A stretch of 64,000 nucleotides of DNA from NCBI GenBank assembly GCA_017534535.1, contig JAFXVZ010000010.1, forward strand, positions 1-64,000, in the 5' to 3' direction. Positions 23,372-31,883 of this stretch are shown here, piece after piece (position 1 is the first letter of the stretch; each line of letters starts with the position of its first letter). The notes under the pieces were generated by a model that saw only the letters and a program-made list of their open reading frames with translations, was not told where the DNA came from and ran no database searches. The position numbers and the translations under genes are program-made. This DNA is from Bacteroidaceae bacterium. Its GTDB lineage: Bacteria; Bacteroidota; Bacteroidia; Bacteroidales; Bacteroidaceae.

Positions 23372-25408
23372 ATGAAATTACGCAAACTACTATTACTATT
23401 ATCTTTTGTGCCAACTATGCTGATGGCTCAAATCAATACAGACCGGGTGATGTCTATCGCTCGGAATGCATTGTATTTTGAGGATTATGTGCTGTCTATT
23501 CAATACTTCAATCAAGTCATCAGTGCTAAGCCCTATCTCTATGAGCCTTTTTTTTACAGGGGCATGGCTAAGTTTTATCTCGATGACTATGTGGGCGCTG
23601 AAGCCGATTGCAACCAAGCCATTGAGAGAAATCCTTTTGTGGTAGGGGCATATCAGATTAGGGGATTGGCTCGTATCCGCCAACAGAAATACACTGATGC
23701 TATTCAAGACTATACCGCTGCGCTGCGATTAGATCCTGAGAATGTGGTGCTATGGCATAATCTTTCTCTCTGCCATATGCAACAGAAAGATTATGAACAA
23801 GCCAAGGATGATTTGGATAACTTACTTAGGGTATCCCCCCGTTATGCAACTGCTTATCTTATGCGAGGAGAGGTGTTGCTGAACGAGAAAGATACCGTAC
23901 AGGCATTGAATGATTTCGATAAGGCCATCGAGTTGGAGAAATTCGAGCCGGGTGGATGGAGTGCTCGAGCTATTGTTAAGCTCAAGCAAGCCAAGTATCA
24001 GGAGGCTGAAGCAGACTTCGACCAGGCAATTCGCTTAAGCGTTCGTAATGCAGGTAATTATATCAATCGTGCTTTGGCAAGATTTCACCAGAATAATTTG
24101 CGAGGTGCGATGAGTGATTACGACCTTGCCCTTGACATAGATCCAGGTAATTTTATGGGTCACTACAACCGTGGCTTGTTGCGAGCCCAGGTGGGGGATG
24201 ATAACAGGGCTATTGAAGACTTCGATTTCGTGTTGAATATAGACCCAGATGATATGATGGCCACCTACAACCGAGGTCTTCTTCGTTCTCAGACCGGTGA
24301 CTACCGTGGTGCTATCATGGATTTTTCTAAGGTACTTTCTGTTTATCCTGAATTTTTAGCAGGCTACTATCAGCGAGCTGAAGCCCGCAAGAAGATAGGG
24401 GATGCCAGAGGTGCCCAACAAGATGAGTTTGCCATCATGCGAGCACAGATTGATAGACTCAATCAAATTCCTAATACTCAGTCCCAGGGAAGTCCTTCTA
24501 CAAACAAGGAAGAGCATGAAGATGCTGCCAGCACTACCCGTAAACGTAGTGACAAGAATGTGGAGAACTATAATAAATTAGTCATTGCCGATGATACAGA
24601 GACGAACCGTACTTATGCCAACGATAGTAGAGGTAGGGTACAGAATCGCAACGTGACCATCAGGCCCGAGGGTATGTTTGTATTTACCTTCTATGAGAGA
24701 GCGTCAGATCTCAAACGTACTATGCATTTCTATCGTTACATTGAGGATCTGAATCGCAGTAAGACATTTTTCCTCGATTTGTTGATAACTAACAACGAAG
24801 CTCCTTTGAATGCCAATCAGGTGAATGTGCATTTTGCCCTTATTGATCAGCGTAGTGCCGATATCGTAGCCAATGAGCAAGATCCGATGATACGTTTCAA
24901 GCGTGGCTTGGATTTCTATTTGGTACAGGATTTCTCGAATTCTATTGATGATTTCACTCAATGTATCCTCATAGATGACACCTTCTTCCCTGCATACTTT
25001 ATGCGGGCTTTGGTGAGGTTTAAGCAGTTTGAGTATCAAACAGCTGAGAACCAGGCGCAGCAGGCCAGTAATCCGTTGGCAGGAACATTGAGGATGGATA
25101 AAGCCGATGCTATGGACTATACCTTAGTACGTCGTGACCTTGATAAGGTGATAGAATTAGTTCCCGATTTTGTCTATGGATATTATAACCGCGCTTGTTT
25201 GCTTACTCAAATGAAGGAATATCGCTCTGCTATTAGTGATTACGATAAGGCTATAGAGATGAAGCCTGACTTTGCTGAAGCTTATTACAATAGAGGCCTT
25301 ACTAATATCTTCTTGGGCAACAACCGTCTGGGTATAGCAGACTTGAGTAAGGCGGGTGAGCTCGGAATTGCATCTGCGTACAGTGTTATTAAGCGCTTTA
25401 CGGAATAG
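23372..25408 (+). CDS. Exported tetratricopeptide repeat protein
   Basis: A 678-residue protein with a signal peptide (to about residue 20, MLMAQ) followed by many TPR units (about 28-360 and again 520-670), for example AFYGYYNRACLL-type helices such as FVYGYYNRACLLTQ. A 150-residue non-TPR insert (about 370-520) carries a low-complexity charged linker. It is probably periplasmic or surface-associated and acts as a protein-interaction scaffold; partners are unknown. It starts seven bases after def. Confidence 0.88.
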   Translation: MKLRKLLLLLSFVPTMLMAQINTDRVMSIARNALYFEDYVLSIQYFNQVISAKPYLYEPFFYRGMAKFYLDDYVGAEADCNQAIERNPFVVGAYQIRGLARIRQQKYTDAIQDYTAALRLDPENVVLWHNLSLCHMQQKDYEQAKDDLDNLLRVSPRYATAYLMRGEVLLNEKDTVQALNDFDKAIELEKFEPGGWSARAIVKLKQAKYQEAEADFDQAIRLSVRNAGNYINRALARFHQNNLRGAMSDYDLALDIDPGNFMGHYNRGLLRAQVGDDNRAIEDFDFVLNIDPDDMMATYNRGLLRSQTGDYRGAIMDFSKVLSVYPEFLAGYYQRAEARKKIGDARGAQQDEFAIMRAQIDRLNQIPNTQSQGSPSTNKEEHEDAASTTRKRSDKNVENYNKLVIADDTETNRTYANDSRGRVQNRNVTIRPEGMFVFTFYERASDLKRTMHFYRYIEDLNRSKTFFLDLLITNNEAPLNANQVNVHFALIDQRSADIVANEQDPMIRFKRGLDFYLVQDFSNSIDDFTQCILIDDTFFPAYFMRALVRFKQFEYQTAENQAQQASNPLAGTLRMDKADAMDYTLVRRDLDKVIELVPDFVYGYYNRACLLTQMKEYRSAISDYDKAIEMKPDFAEAYYNRGLTNIFLGNNRLGIADLSKAGELGIASAYSVIKRFTE

Positions 25409-25433
25409 TTCTGTAAAAAAAGAATTAATTCAT

Positions 25434-25464
25434 TTTGTACTGCTCCTAAAAATATGTATCTTTG
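25434..25464 (+). promoter_or_regulatory. Promoter of thrS
   Basis: TTTG (25434-25437), 19 bp, TATCTTTG (25457-25464), 36 bases before the ATG. Confidence 0.75.
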
Positions 25465-25500
25465 CAGCTCGATTAATTTGAATAATAAGAAACTTGAAAT

Positions 25501-27447
25501 ATGATTAAGATTACATTTCCCGACGGCTCTGTTCGCGAATACGAAAGCGGAGTGACCGGTTTGCAGATTGCAGAGAGCATTAGTTCTCGATTGGCACAAG
25601 ATGTGTTATCTTGTGGCGTAAATGGTGAAACTTATGATTTGAGTCGTCCTATCAATGAGGATGCAAATGTGGTATTGTATAAATGGGATGATGAAGAAGG
25701 CAAGCATACCTTTTGGCATACCAGTGCTCATTTGCTGGCAGAGGCTTTACAGGAACTCTATCCAGGTATTCAGTTTGGCTTTGGTCCTGCTATTGAAAAC
25801 GGCTTCTTTTATGATGTGATGCCTAAAGAGGGTGTTGTCATCAAAGAAGGCGACCTGCCTGCTATAGAAAAGAAGATGCAGGAATTGGCAGCAAAAAAGG
25901 AACAGCTGGTACGTCGTGAGGTTTCAAAGGCTGATGCATTAGAGCAGTTCAAGGCTGATGGTCAGCTGTATAAGTGTGAACACATCGATCAGGACTTGGA
26001 AGATGGCACTATCTCTACTTACACCCAAGGCTCATTCACCGATCTGTGCCGTGGTCCTCATTTGATGAATACCGGTGCCATCAAGGCCATCAAGCTTACT
26101 AGTGTGTCGGCAGCCTTCTGGCGTGGTGATGCTAACCGAGAGCAGATGACGCGTATCTATGGAATCTCTTTCCCAAAGAAGAAACTGTTGGATGAGTATT
26201 TGGTGATGCTTGAAGAGGCCAAGAAACGTGACCATCGTAAGATTGGTAAGGAAATGGATCTGTTTATGTTCTCTGAGACTGTGGGTAAGGGACTGCCGAT
26301 GTGGTTGCCGAAGGGAGCTGCTTTGCGTTTACGTTTGCAGGAGTTCCTGCGCCGCATTCAGGCTCGTTATGATTACCAGGAGGTGATAACCCCGCCAATT
26401 GGCAATAAGTTGTTGTATATCACTTCTGGTCATTATGCACACTATGGCAAAGATTCATTCCAGCCTATCCATACACCAGAAGAGGGAGAGGAATACTTCT
26501 TGAAACCAATGAACTGTCCTCATCACTGCATGATGTACCGTAACTCACCTCGTTCATACAAGGACCTGCCTTTGCGCATTGCAGAATTCGGTACCGTATG
26601 TCGTTATGAGCAAAGTGGTGAACTGCACGGACTGACCCGTGTTCGTAGCTTCACCCAGGACGATGCGCATATCTTCTGTCGCCCAGACCAGGTTAAGGAT
26701 GAGTTTTTGCGTGTGATGGATATAATCTCTATTGTATTCAAATCAATGGACTTCCAGAACTTTGAGGCACAAATCTCTCTCCGAGACCCTAACGACCATG
26801 AGAAGTATATCGGCTCTGACGAGAATTGGGAGCGTGCTGAGCGTGCTATCGTGGAGGCTTGCCAGGAGAAGGGTTTGCCTGCTAAGATTGAATATGGTGA
26901 GGCTGCTTTCTACGGTCCCAAACTTGACTTTATGGTAAAGGATGCCATTGGTCGTCGTTGGCAGTTGGGTACCATCCAGGTGGATTACAACCTGCCGGAG
27001 CGTTTCGAGCTGGAATACACAGGTTCCGATAACCTTAAGCATCGCCCAGTGATGATTCACCGTGCACCATTTGGCTCTATGGAACGTTTTGTTGCTGTGC
27101 TGATTGAGCATACGGCTGGTAAGTTCCCTTTGTGGCTTACACCTGACCAGGTAGCCATCCTGCCTATTAGCGAGAAATTTAACGAATATGCTACTGAGGT
27201 GCAAAAGTATTTGAAGCAATTTGATATCCGTGCTTTGGTGGATGATCGTAATGAGAAGATTGGTCGTAAGATCCGCGATAATGAAATGAAGCGTATCCCA
27301 TACATGCTTATTGTTGGTGAGAAAGAGGCTGAAAATGCCGAGGTTTCAGTAAGAAAACAGGGCGCTGGCGACCAAGGTACGATGAAATTTGAAGATTTTG
27401 CTAAAAAAATTAGCGAAGAAGTTCATAATATGATAAATAAGTGGTAA
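25501..27447 (+). CDS. thrS: Threonine--tRNA ligase
   Basis: A 648-residue class II synthetase of the full-length type: TGS domain (1-60), editing domain with the metal-binding [11 protein letters not shown] (about 75-85), catalytic core with [10 protein letters not shown] (zinc cysteine) and [20 protein letters not shown], and a C-terminal anticodon-binding domain (about 545-640). It heads the thrS-infC-rpmI-rplT cluster, an order found across many bacteria. Confidence 0.98.
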   Translation: MIKITFPDGSVREYESGVTGLQIAESISSRLAQDVLSCGVNGETYDLSRPINEDANVVLYKWDDEEGKHTFWHTSAHLLAEALQELYPGIQFGFGPAIENGFFYDVMPKEGVVIKEGDLPAIEKKMQELAAKKEQLVRREVSKADALEQFKADGQLYKCEHIDQDLEDGTISTYTQGSFTDLCRGPHLMNTGAIKAIKLTSVSAAFWRGDANREQMTRIYGISFPKKKLLDEYLVMLEEAKKRDHRKIGKEMDLFMFSETVGKGLPMWLPKGAALRLRLQEFLRRIQARYDYQEVITPPIGNKLLYITSGHYAHYGKDSFQPIHTPEEGEEYFLKPMNCPHHCMMYRNSPRSYKDLPLRIAEFGTVCRYEQSGELHGLTRVRSFTQDDAHIFCRPDQVKDEFLRVMDIISIVFKSMDFQNFEAQISLRDPNDHEKYIGSDENWERAERAIVEACQEKGLPAKIEYGEAAFYGPKLDFMVKDAIGRRWQLGTIQVDYNLPERFELEYTGSDNLKHRPVMIHRAPFGSMERFVAVLIEHTAGKFPLWLTPDQVAILPISEKFNEYATEVQKYLKQFDIRALVDDRNEKIGRKIRDNEMKRIPYMLIVGEKEAENAEVSVRKQGAGDQGTMKFEDFAKKISEEVHNMINKW

Positions 27448-27452
27448 CTTTG
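27445..27452 (+). promoter_or_regulatory. Possible internal promoter before infC
   Basis: TAACTTTG overlaps the thrS stop codon and lies 34 bases before infC. It fits the -7 consensus, but no -33 box was seen. Confidence 0.35.
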
Positions 27453-27486
27453 CGCCGCGTTTTTAGAAATAGATATTTTTTGTTGA

Positions 27487-28110
27487 ATGAAAGACGATAA
27501 CAAAGATCAATATCGGGTGAACGGCCAAATCAGAGCTAAGGAAGTTCGCATTGTAGGAGACAACATTGAGTCGAAGGTGTATCCTATAGCTCAGGCTTTG
27601 CGTATTGCAGAAGAGCACGAAGCTGATTTGGTGGAGATTTCTCCTAATGCACAACCCCCTGTTTGCCGCGTGATAGAGTATTCGAAATTCCTCTATCAAC
27701 TGAAAAAACGTCAGAAAGAAATGAAGGCTAAGCAGGTTAGGACCGAGGTGAAAGAAATACGTTTTGGTCCTCAGACTGATGATCATGACTTCAATTTCAA
27801 GAAGAATCATGCCATATCTTTCTTGAAAGATGGTAACAAGGTTCGAGCATATGTCTATTTCAAAGGACGTTCTATTCTCTTTAAGGAACAGGGTGAAGTG
27901 CTTTTGCTGCGTTTTGCCAATGATCTTGAGGAGTATGCCAAAGTTGAGATGATGCCTGTTTTGGAGAAAAAGAAGATGACCATCGTATTGGCTCCAAAAA
28001 AGGAAATCATAAAGAAAAAGAATGCTGATGCCAAGAATGTGCAGCCAAAACCGCAAAAGCCGGCAGCTGCTCCTGCTTCGGAACCAGCACAAGAACAGGA
28101 AAGTGAGTAA
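27487..28110 (+). CDS. infC: Translation initiation factor IF-3
   Basis: A 207-residue factor that keeps 30S subunits free and checks initiator tRNA. The N-domain ([18 protein letters not shown]) and C-domain ([18 protein letters not shown]) are intact. It carries a C-terminal extension of about 35 residues rich in Lys, then Pro/Ala/Gln/Glu, beyond the E. coli end; such tails are common in Bacteroidetes. The start is ATG, not the rare AUU used in E. coli. The leader hairpin for rpmI begins at its stop. Confidence 0.97.
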   Translation: MKDDNKDQYRVNGQIRAKEVRIVGDNIESKVYPIAQALRIAEEHEADLVEISPNAQPPVCRVIEYSKFLYQLKKRQKEMKAKQVRTEVKEIRFGPQTDDHDFNFKKNHAISFLKDGNKVRAYVYFKGRSILFKEQGEVLLLRFANDLEEYAKVEMMPVLEKKKMTIVLAPKKEIIKKKNADAKNVQPKPQKPAAAPASEPAQEQESE

Positions 28111-28132
28111 CGCCGTAGGTGTAGTGCGTTAC
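28107..28132 (+). promoter_or_regulatory. Hairpin between infC and rpmI
   Basis: GTAACGC (28107-28113) and GCGTTAC (28126-28132) form a 7 bp stem across the infC stop codon. It could be part of an L20-type translational control site; inference from the operon. Confidence 0.4.
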
Positions 28133-28166
28133 CATATATATTAATTAAATAAATTTAAACAGTAAG

Positions 28167-28364
28167 ATGCCAAAGATTAAGACTAACTCCGGTTCAAAAA
28201 AAAGATTCGTTCTTACCGGAACAGGTAAAATTAAGAGACAGCATGCTTATCATAGTCATATTCTGACTAAGAAGACTAAGAAGCAGAAGAGAAACTTGTG
28301 TTACTCAACCATCGTTGACCCGTCAAATGTTCGTCAGGTTCGCGAGCTTCTGGCTATCCGATAA
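28167..28364 (+). CDS. rpmI: 50S ribosomal protein L35
   Basis: A 65-residue basic protein with the L35 pattern [14 protein letters not shown] and [12 protein letters not shown]. It lies between infC and rplT as in most bacteria. Confidence 0.97.
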   Translation: MPKIKTNSGSKKRFVLTGTGKIKRQHAYHSHILTKKTKKQKRNLCYSTIVDPSNVRQVRELLAIR

Positions 28365-28456
28365 ACGTGCAAAAGAAATTTAGTTATTAACCGAATGCTT
28401 AGCCGTAAAGACCGTGGCAGTTGACCATGGCGCTAACGTTCAAAAAACAAAAAACT

Positions 28457-28807
28457 ATGCCAAGATCAGTAAATCATGTTGCTTCTAGAGCAAAGAGAAA
28501 GAAAATTTTGAAGTTAACCAGAGGTTACTTTGGTGCGAGAAAGAACGTGTGGACCGTTGCCAAGAATACTTGGGAGAAAGGTCTGTTGTATGCATTCCGC
28601 GACCGTAAGGCTAATAAGCGTAACTTCCGTGCCCTGTGGATCCAGCGTATCAACGCTGCTGCTCGTCTGGAAGGTCTGTCTTATTCTAAACTGATGGGAG
28701 CTTTGCATAAGGCTGGTATTGAAATTAACCGCAAGGTATTGGCAGACTTAGCAGTTTACCATCCAGAGGCTTTCAAGGCTATCGTAGCTAAGGCAAAGGC
28801 AGCTTAA
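28457..28807 (+). CDS. rplT: 50S ribosomal protein L20
   Basis: A 116-residue protein that binds 23S rRNA early in assembly. The start is set at [16 protein letters not shown], the universal N-terminus; an in-frame ATG 36 bases upstream would add residues not found in the family. The [20 protein letters not shown] segment is typical. In other bacteria L20 represses its own operon by binding leader RNA. The 92-base gap before it holds a stem, CCGTGG with CCATGG, that could serve this purpose. Confidence 0.97.
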   Translation: MPRSVNHVASRAKRKKILKLTRGYFGARKNVWTVAKNTWEKGLLYAFRDRKANKRNFRALWIQRINAAARLEGLSYSKLMGALHKAGIEINRKVLADLAVYHPEAFKAIVAKAKAA

Positions 28808-28837
28808 CCAGCTGATTGAAAGAATATTGGGTTGTGA

Positions 28838-28870
28838 AGGCAAGCTCTTTTAAGGGCTTGCCTCTTTCTT
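28838..28870 (+). terminator. Terminator of the thrS-rplT cluster
   Basis: AGGCAAGC (28838-28845) pairs with GCTTGCCT (28856-28863), extended inward by further pairs and followed by a T-rich stretch. Confidence 0.8.
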
Positions 28871-28918
28871 TACCCTTAATGCCCTAAATGCACTTAAGTA
28901 AATTTTTTTCTCATATTA

Positions 28919-28950
28919 TTTGCAAATTAATAAACAATGTCCTATATTTG
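28919..28950 (+). promoter_or_regulatory. Promoter of the non-coding RNA
   Basis: TTTG (28919-28922), 20 bp, TATATTTG (28943-28950), with no coding sequence behind it: a strong sign of an independent RNA gene. Confidence 0.75.
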
Positions 28951-28956
28951 TAAACA

Positions 28957-29195
28957 GAAGATGAGAAATTAAGCCGCATTGATGCGATCGGGAAACTCAT
29001 CAAATTAAAAAGAAATACCGAGACAAGCTCCGTATCCCAATGGCGGGCCACGCCCTAATGGGTAACCTTGAGTCGGTGGATTACAAAGGGATCGGGCACT
29101 CAAATCATGTCATTCGGAGTTTCATCTTCATCAAAAATTCAGTGCGGCTACCTATATGGGCAGGTGTCTTTCACAAAAAGATACCTGTCTTTTTA
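28957..29195 (+). ncRNA. Structured non-coding RNA, probably Bacteroidales-1 or 6S-like
   Basis: A transcript of about 240 bases runs from its own promoter to its own terminator just after rplT. Its ends pair: AGCCGCATTGA near 28973 with TCAGTGCGGCT near 29140 (one G-U). Inside this, GAAACTC pairs with GAGTTTC, then ACCGA/CAAG with CTTG/TCGGT around an internal loop. A central CCCA..TGGG/GGCG..CGCC hairpin closes the structure, giving a long rod with an open middle like 6S RNA. The Bacteroidales-1 motif is known from Bacteroidales near L20 genes, which fits the position. Start and end are estimated from promoter and terminator. Confidence 0.7.
29160..29195 (+). terminator. Terminator of the non-coding RNA
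   Basis: GCAGGTGTCTT (29160-29170) pairs with AAGATACCTGT (29178-29188) with wobble pairs, followed by a T-run from 29190. Confidence 0.85.
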
Positions 29196-29227
29196 TTTGT
29201 TTATGTGCGTACCTTATATTAATTTTG
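29196..29227 (+). promoter_or_regulatory. Promoter of the metallo-hydrolase gene
   Basis: TTTG (29196-29199), 20 bp, TAATTTTG (29220-29227), starting right after the RNA terminator and 22 bases before the ATG. Confidence 0.7.
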
Positions 29228-29248
29228 CACACTAAAAGAAAACTAACT

Positions 29249-30052
29249 ATGAAGATACAATTTATGAGTCTGGCAAGCGGCAGTAGTGGCAACTGCTATT
29301 ACTTAGGCTGCGAGACCTATGGCATACTCATTGATGCGGGCATAGGTATCCGCACCATCAAGAAACGACTCAAGGATGTGGGTATCCCCATGGAGTCTAT
29401 CCTGGCTGTGTTCGTCACCCATGACCATGCCGATCATATCAAGTCTGTTGGTGTCTTGGGTGAAAATCTTTTCTTGCCCATCTATGCTACGGCGCAAGCC
29501 CATGTAGGCATCAACAAAAGCTATTGTATGACGCAGAAGTTGGGCATCAGTGCCAAGAAGTTGGAGAAATACCAACCTTTCCAGTTTCGTGACTTTACCA
29601 TCGAGGCTTTTGAGGTACCTCACGATGGTACTGATAATGTAGGTTATTGCATCGAGGTAGATGGAAAGACCTTCTGCTTTATTACAGATTTGGGTGAGAT
29701 TACACCCATTGTGGAGAAATACATCCTTAAGGCAAACTACCTGATTATTGAAGCTAATTACGATGAGGAGATGCTCAAGATGGGTACTTATCCACCTTAC
29801 TTGAAAGAACGCATTGCCAGCAAAACGGGGCACATGTGCAATACTCACACAGCAGAGTTTCTGGCAACTCATTGGCAGCCACATTTGCACAATATTTGGC
29901 TCTGCCACCTCAGTAAGGATAATAATCATCCTGATTTAGCTTATAAAACGGTGGAACTCAGGCTTAAAGCTGCAGGCATAATGGTAGGTAGAGATGTTGA
30001 ATTGTGTACATTGAAACGCTCTGCACCCTCCGAACTTTACACCTTTGAGTAA
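29249..30052 (+). CDS. MBL fold metallo-hydrolase (YycJ/WalJ-like)
   Basis: A 267-residue cytoplasmic protein with the metal-binding HDHADH at residues 58-63, preceded by FMSLASGSSGNCYYLG. Later metal ligands are in FITDLGE and the C-terminal LCHLSKDN. The arrangement fits YycJ/WalJ-type hydrolases, thought to act on nucleic acids. The start at 29249 is chosen because the longer frame would begin inside the RNA terminator. It is a single-gene unit followed by tRNA genes. Confidence 0.9.
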   Translation: MKIQFMSLASGSSGNCYYLGCETYGILIDAGIGIRTIKKRLKDVGIPMESILAVFVTHDHADHIKSVGVLGENLFLPIYATAQAHVGINKSYCMTQKLGISAKKLEKYQPFQFRDFTIEAFEVPHDGTDNVGYCIEVDGKTFCFITDLGEITPIVEKYILKANYLIIEANYDEEMLKMGTYPPYLKERIASKTGHMCNTHTAEFLATHWQPHLHNIWLCHLSKDNNHPDLAYKTVELRLKAAGIMVGRDVELCTLKRSAPSELYTFE

Positions 30053-30090
30053 TCATTTTTAGAAAAGATGAAAAAAAACCTTCCGAAAGT

Positions 30091-30121
30091 TTTGCAGATA
30101 TAAAAAAAGTTCCTACCTTTG
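30091..30121 (+). promoter_or_regulatory. Promoter of the tRNA-Lys/tRNA-Glu unit
   Basis: TTTG (30091-30094), 19 bp, TACCTTTG (30114-30121), 20 bases before tRNA-Lys. Confidence 0.75.
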
Positions 30122-30141
30122 CATCCGCAATTGAGAACGAT

Positions 30142-30214
30142 GCACCCTTAGCTCAGTTGGTAGAGCACCTGACTCTTAATCAGGGTGTCCAGGGTTCGAG
30201 CCCCTGAGGGTGTA
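30142..30214 (+). tRNA. tRNA-Lys (CTT)
   Basis: A 73-base cloverleaf: acceptor GCACCCT/AGGGTGT with a G-U first pair, D-arm AGCTCAGTTGGTAGAGC, anticodon arm CCTGA-CTCTTAA-TCAGG with anticodon CTT, T-arm with GTTCGAG. CCA is not encoded. Confidence 0.95.
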
Positions 30215-30245
30215 CTAAAGGGAACGGCGTTCTTGAAGTTAAAAA

Positions 30246-30317
30246 GGTGGAATCGTCTAAGGGCTAGGACACATGCCTCTCACGCATGTAATCGGGGTTC
30301 GAATCCCCGCTCCACTA
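30246..30317 (+). tRNA. tRNA-Glu (CTC)
   Basis: A cloverleaf with anticodon loop CTCTCAC (anticodon CTC) on the stem CATGC/GCATG and T-arm CGGGG-TTCGAAT-CCCCG. The acceptor stem GGTGGAA/CTCCACT has a G-U first pair and one A-C mismatch at its base, so the exact ends are slightly uncertain. CCA is not encoded. It lies 31 bases after tRNA-Lys. Confidence 0.93.
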
Positions 30318-30320
30318 CAA

Positions 30321-30356
30321 AGAAGACCGATTGTTGAAAAACGATCGGTCTTCTTT
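30321..30356 (+). terminator. Terminator of the tRNA unit
   Basis: AGAAGACCGATTGTT pairs with AACGATCGGTCTTCT around a short loop and runs into TTTT. Confidence 0.88.
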
Positions 30357-30391
30357 TGTTTTCAAATGTTGATAGGCTTTGTAATAAAATT

Positions 30392-30415
30392 GGGAGGATG
30401 CAAAAGCATCCTCCC
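30392..30415. terminator. Perfect 10 bp hairpin with AAAA loop
   Basis: GGGAGGATGC (30392-30401) and GCATCCTCCC (30406-30415) enclose AAAA. It lies beyond the end of aroB, and on the minus strand the stem is followed by AATTTTATT, so it could end aroB transcription. Confidence 0.55.
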
Positions 30416-30437
30416 TTCCAAAAATTCATAGCTTCTT

Positions 30438-30531
30438 TTGTTATGAATAAACCCAATGTATTGTTATGAATAAATTCTATCATCCCAACATCATTGGTAT
30501 GGGGCTAACAATGTTTATTGTCATGAATAAA
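30438..30531. repeat. Three copies of TTGTYATGAATAAA
   Basis: TTGTTATGAATAAA occurs at 30438-30451 and 30461-30474, 23 bp apart, and as TTGTCATGAATAAA at 30518-30531. Between the second and third copy lies CCCA..TGGG dyad sequence. The stretch from the tRNA terminator to aroB (about 290 bases) holds no gene. Confidence 0.7.
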
Positions 30532-30648
30532 TCAATGCAATGTTCTTTAAATTGTGCGGCAAAGTTAATGCAAGTTTTGGAATATGCAAACATCTACTTG
30601 TTTTTTTTCATAAATTTTTAGTGGATTATCAGAAAAGAGGCATTTCTC

Positions 30649-31710
30649 CTATATCCCCATACACTCGCGATAGAAGTCCAGAGTCTCGTAGATAAGGCTT
30701 TGGGTCGCAGTTTGGTTGAGGCGAAGATTGCCCACATCATTTAGCAGGGTGAAGTTGATGATGTTGCCTTGATTCTTCTTGTCGTGCATCATATAGGTAT
30801 AGAGTTGTTCATAGTCATCACAAGTAAAGGGGAAGGAGCCATAGTTCTCATGGATGAAATGAATGACACGACGCATCACGTCACGAGGAAACTGCACGTT
30901 GACATGAGACAGGTAGAGCTCACAAACCAAGCCCCATGCTACAGCGTAACCATGCAACACAGGACGGCTTTGCTTCATCGCCAACGACTCAAAGGCGTGA
31001 CCAACCGTATGTCCTAAATTCAGTGACTTACGTATGTTCTGCTCACGAGGGTCTTTTTTTACAATATCTTCTTTTACACTAACCGATTGTGCCACTAACT
31101 GTTTCAGTAAGCTAAAGTCGATGTTAACCGTGTCAAAAGCCAGCAGGCTGTTCAATATGTCGTAATTGCTGATGAGGCCGTGCTTCAGCATCTCCGCATA
31201 GCCGGAGAGCAGGTTGTGTGTATCGAGAGTACGCAGGAATTCGGTTTCCAGTAGTACCTTAAAGGCTGGTTGGAATACGCCGATTTCGTTTTTCAACCCA
31301 TTGAAATTGATGGCTGTCTTGCCACCTACAGCTGCGTCCACCATCGCCAATAGGGTGGTTGGAATGTTGATGTAAGGGATGCCACGTTTAAATGTGGAAG
31401 CCGCAAAACCGCCTAAATCGGTTACCATGCCACCGCCCAAACATATCATTAGAGAATGACGAGTGGCACCGCTGTTGCTCAATGCTAGCCACACATTGGC
31501 AAGTGTTTCCAGATTCTTATGTGTATCTCTCGCCCCAATCACAATATGCTTGGCGTTTGCCAAGATGGGGATACCACTCAGTAAGGGCAGGCACAACTCG
31601 TGCGTAGTCTCGTCAGTGAGGATATACACTTGGTCGTGTGTGTATTGGCTCACGGCTTCTGTGAGATCTTGTTGGAAATTCTGGCATATTATGACATCTG
31701 CATTGTTCAT
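30649..31710 (-). CDS. aroB: 3-dehydroquinate synthase
   Basis: A 353-residue NAD- and metal-dependent enzyme that cyclises DAHP to 3-dehydroquinate, second step of the shikimate pathway. NAD-binding ICLGGGMVTDLGGFAAS, then IPTTLLAMVDAAVGGKTAIN, and metal-ligand regions LNLGHTVGHAFES and VLHGYAVAWGL are all present. Length is normal. It stands alone between tRNA genes and a divergently read outer-membrane protein gene. Confidence 0.97.
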   Translation of the reverse strand: MNNADVIICQNFQQDLTEAVSQYTHDQVYILTDETTHELCLPLLSGIPILANAKHIVIGARDTHKNLETLANVWLALSNSGATRHSLMICLGGGMVTDLGGFAASTFKRGIPYINIPTTLLAMVDAAVGGKTAINFNGLKNEIGVFQPAFKVLLETEFLRTLDTHNLLSGYAEMLKHGLISNYDILNSLLAFDTVNIDFSLLKQLVAQSVSVKEDIVKKDPREQNIRKSLNLGHTVGHAFESLAMKQSRPVLHGYAVAWGLVCELYLSHVNVQFPRDVMRRVIHFIHENYGSFPFTCDDYEQLYTYMMHDKKNQGNIINFTLLNDVGNLRLNQTATQSLIYETLDFYRECMGI

Positions 31711-31741
31711 ATTAGACTGTTTTTATGATACTTTAAGACTG

Positions 31742-31749
31742 CAAAGATA
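31742..31749 (-). promoter_or_regulatory. -7 element of aroB
   Basis: The minus strand reads TATCTTTG, 31 bases before the aroB start. It forms an inverted repeat with the element at 31770. Confidence 0.6.
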
Positions 31750-31769
31750 AAACTTATCTATAAAAAATG

Positions 31770-31777
31770 TATCTTTG
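31770..31777 (+). promoter_or_regulatory. -7 element of the outer-membrane receptor gene
   Basis: TATCTTTG, 20 bp from the mirror-image aroB element, so each -33 region overlaps the other -7. It gives a leader of about 100 bases. Confidence 0.6.
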
Positions 31778-31883
31778 CGGGCGTAAAAAACTTAAAATAT
31801 TTTAAAAAGAGAACGAAGATATTAAACTTAGGTGGCAGATTGATGTCATAAAGCCGTATTTATTAACAATTGGATTGAAGTAG

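Noticed and set aside
29156-29248. Upstream start for the metallo-hydrolase
   Set aside because: It would start in the terminator of the non-coding RNA and include the promoter. The family begins at the later ATG.
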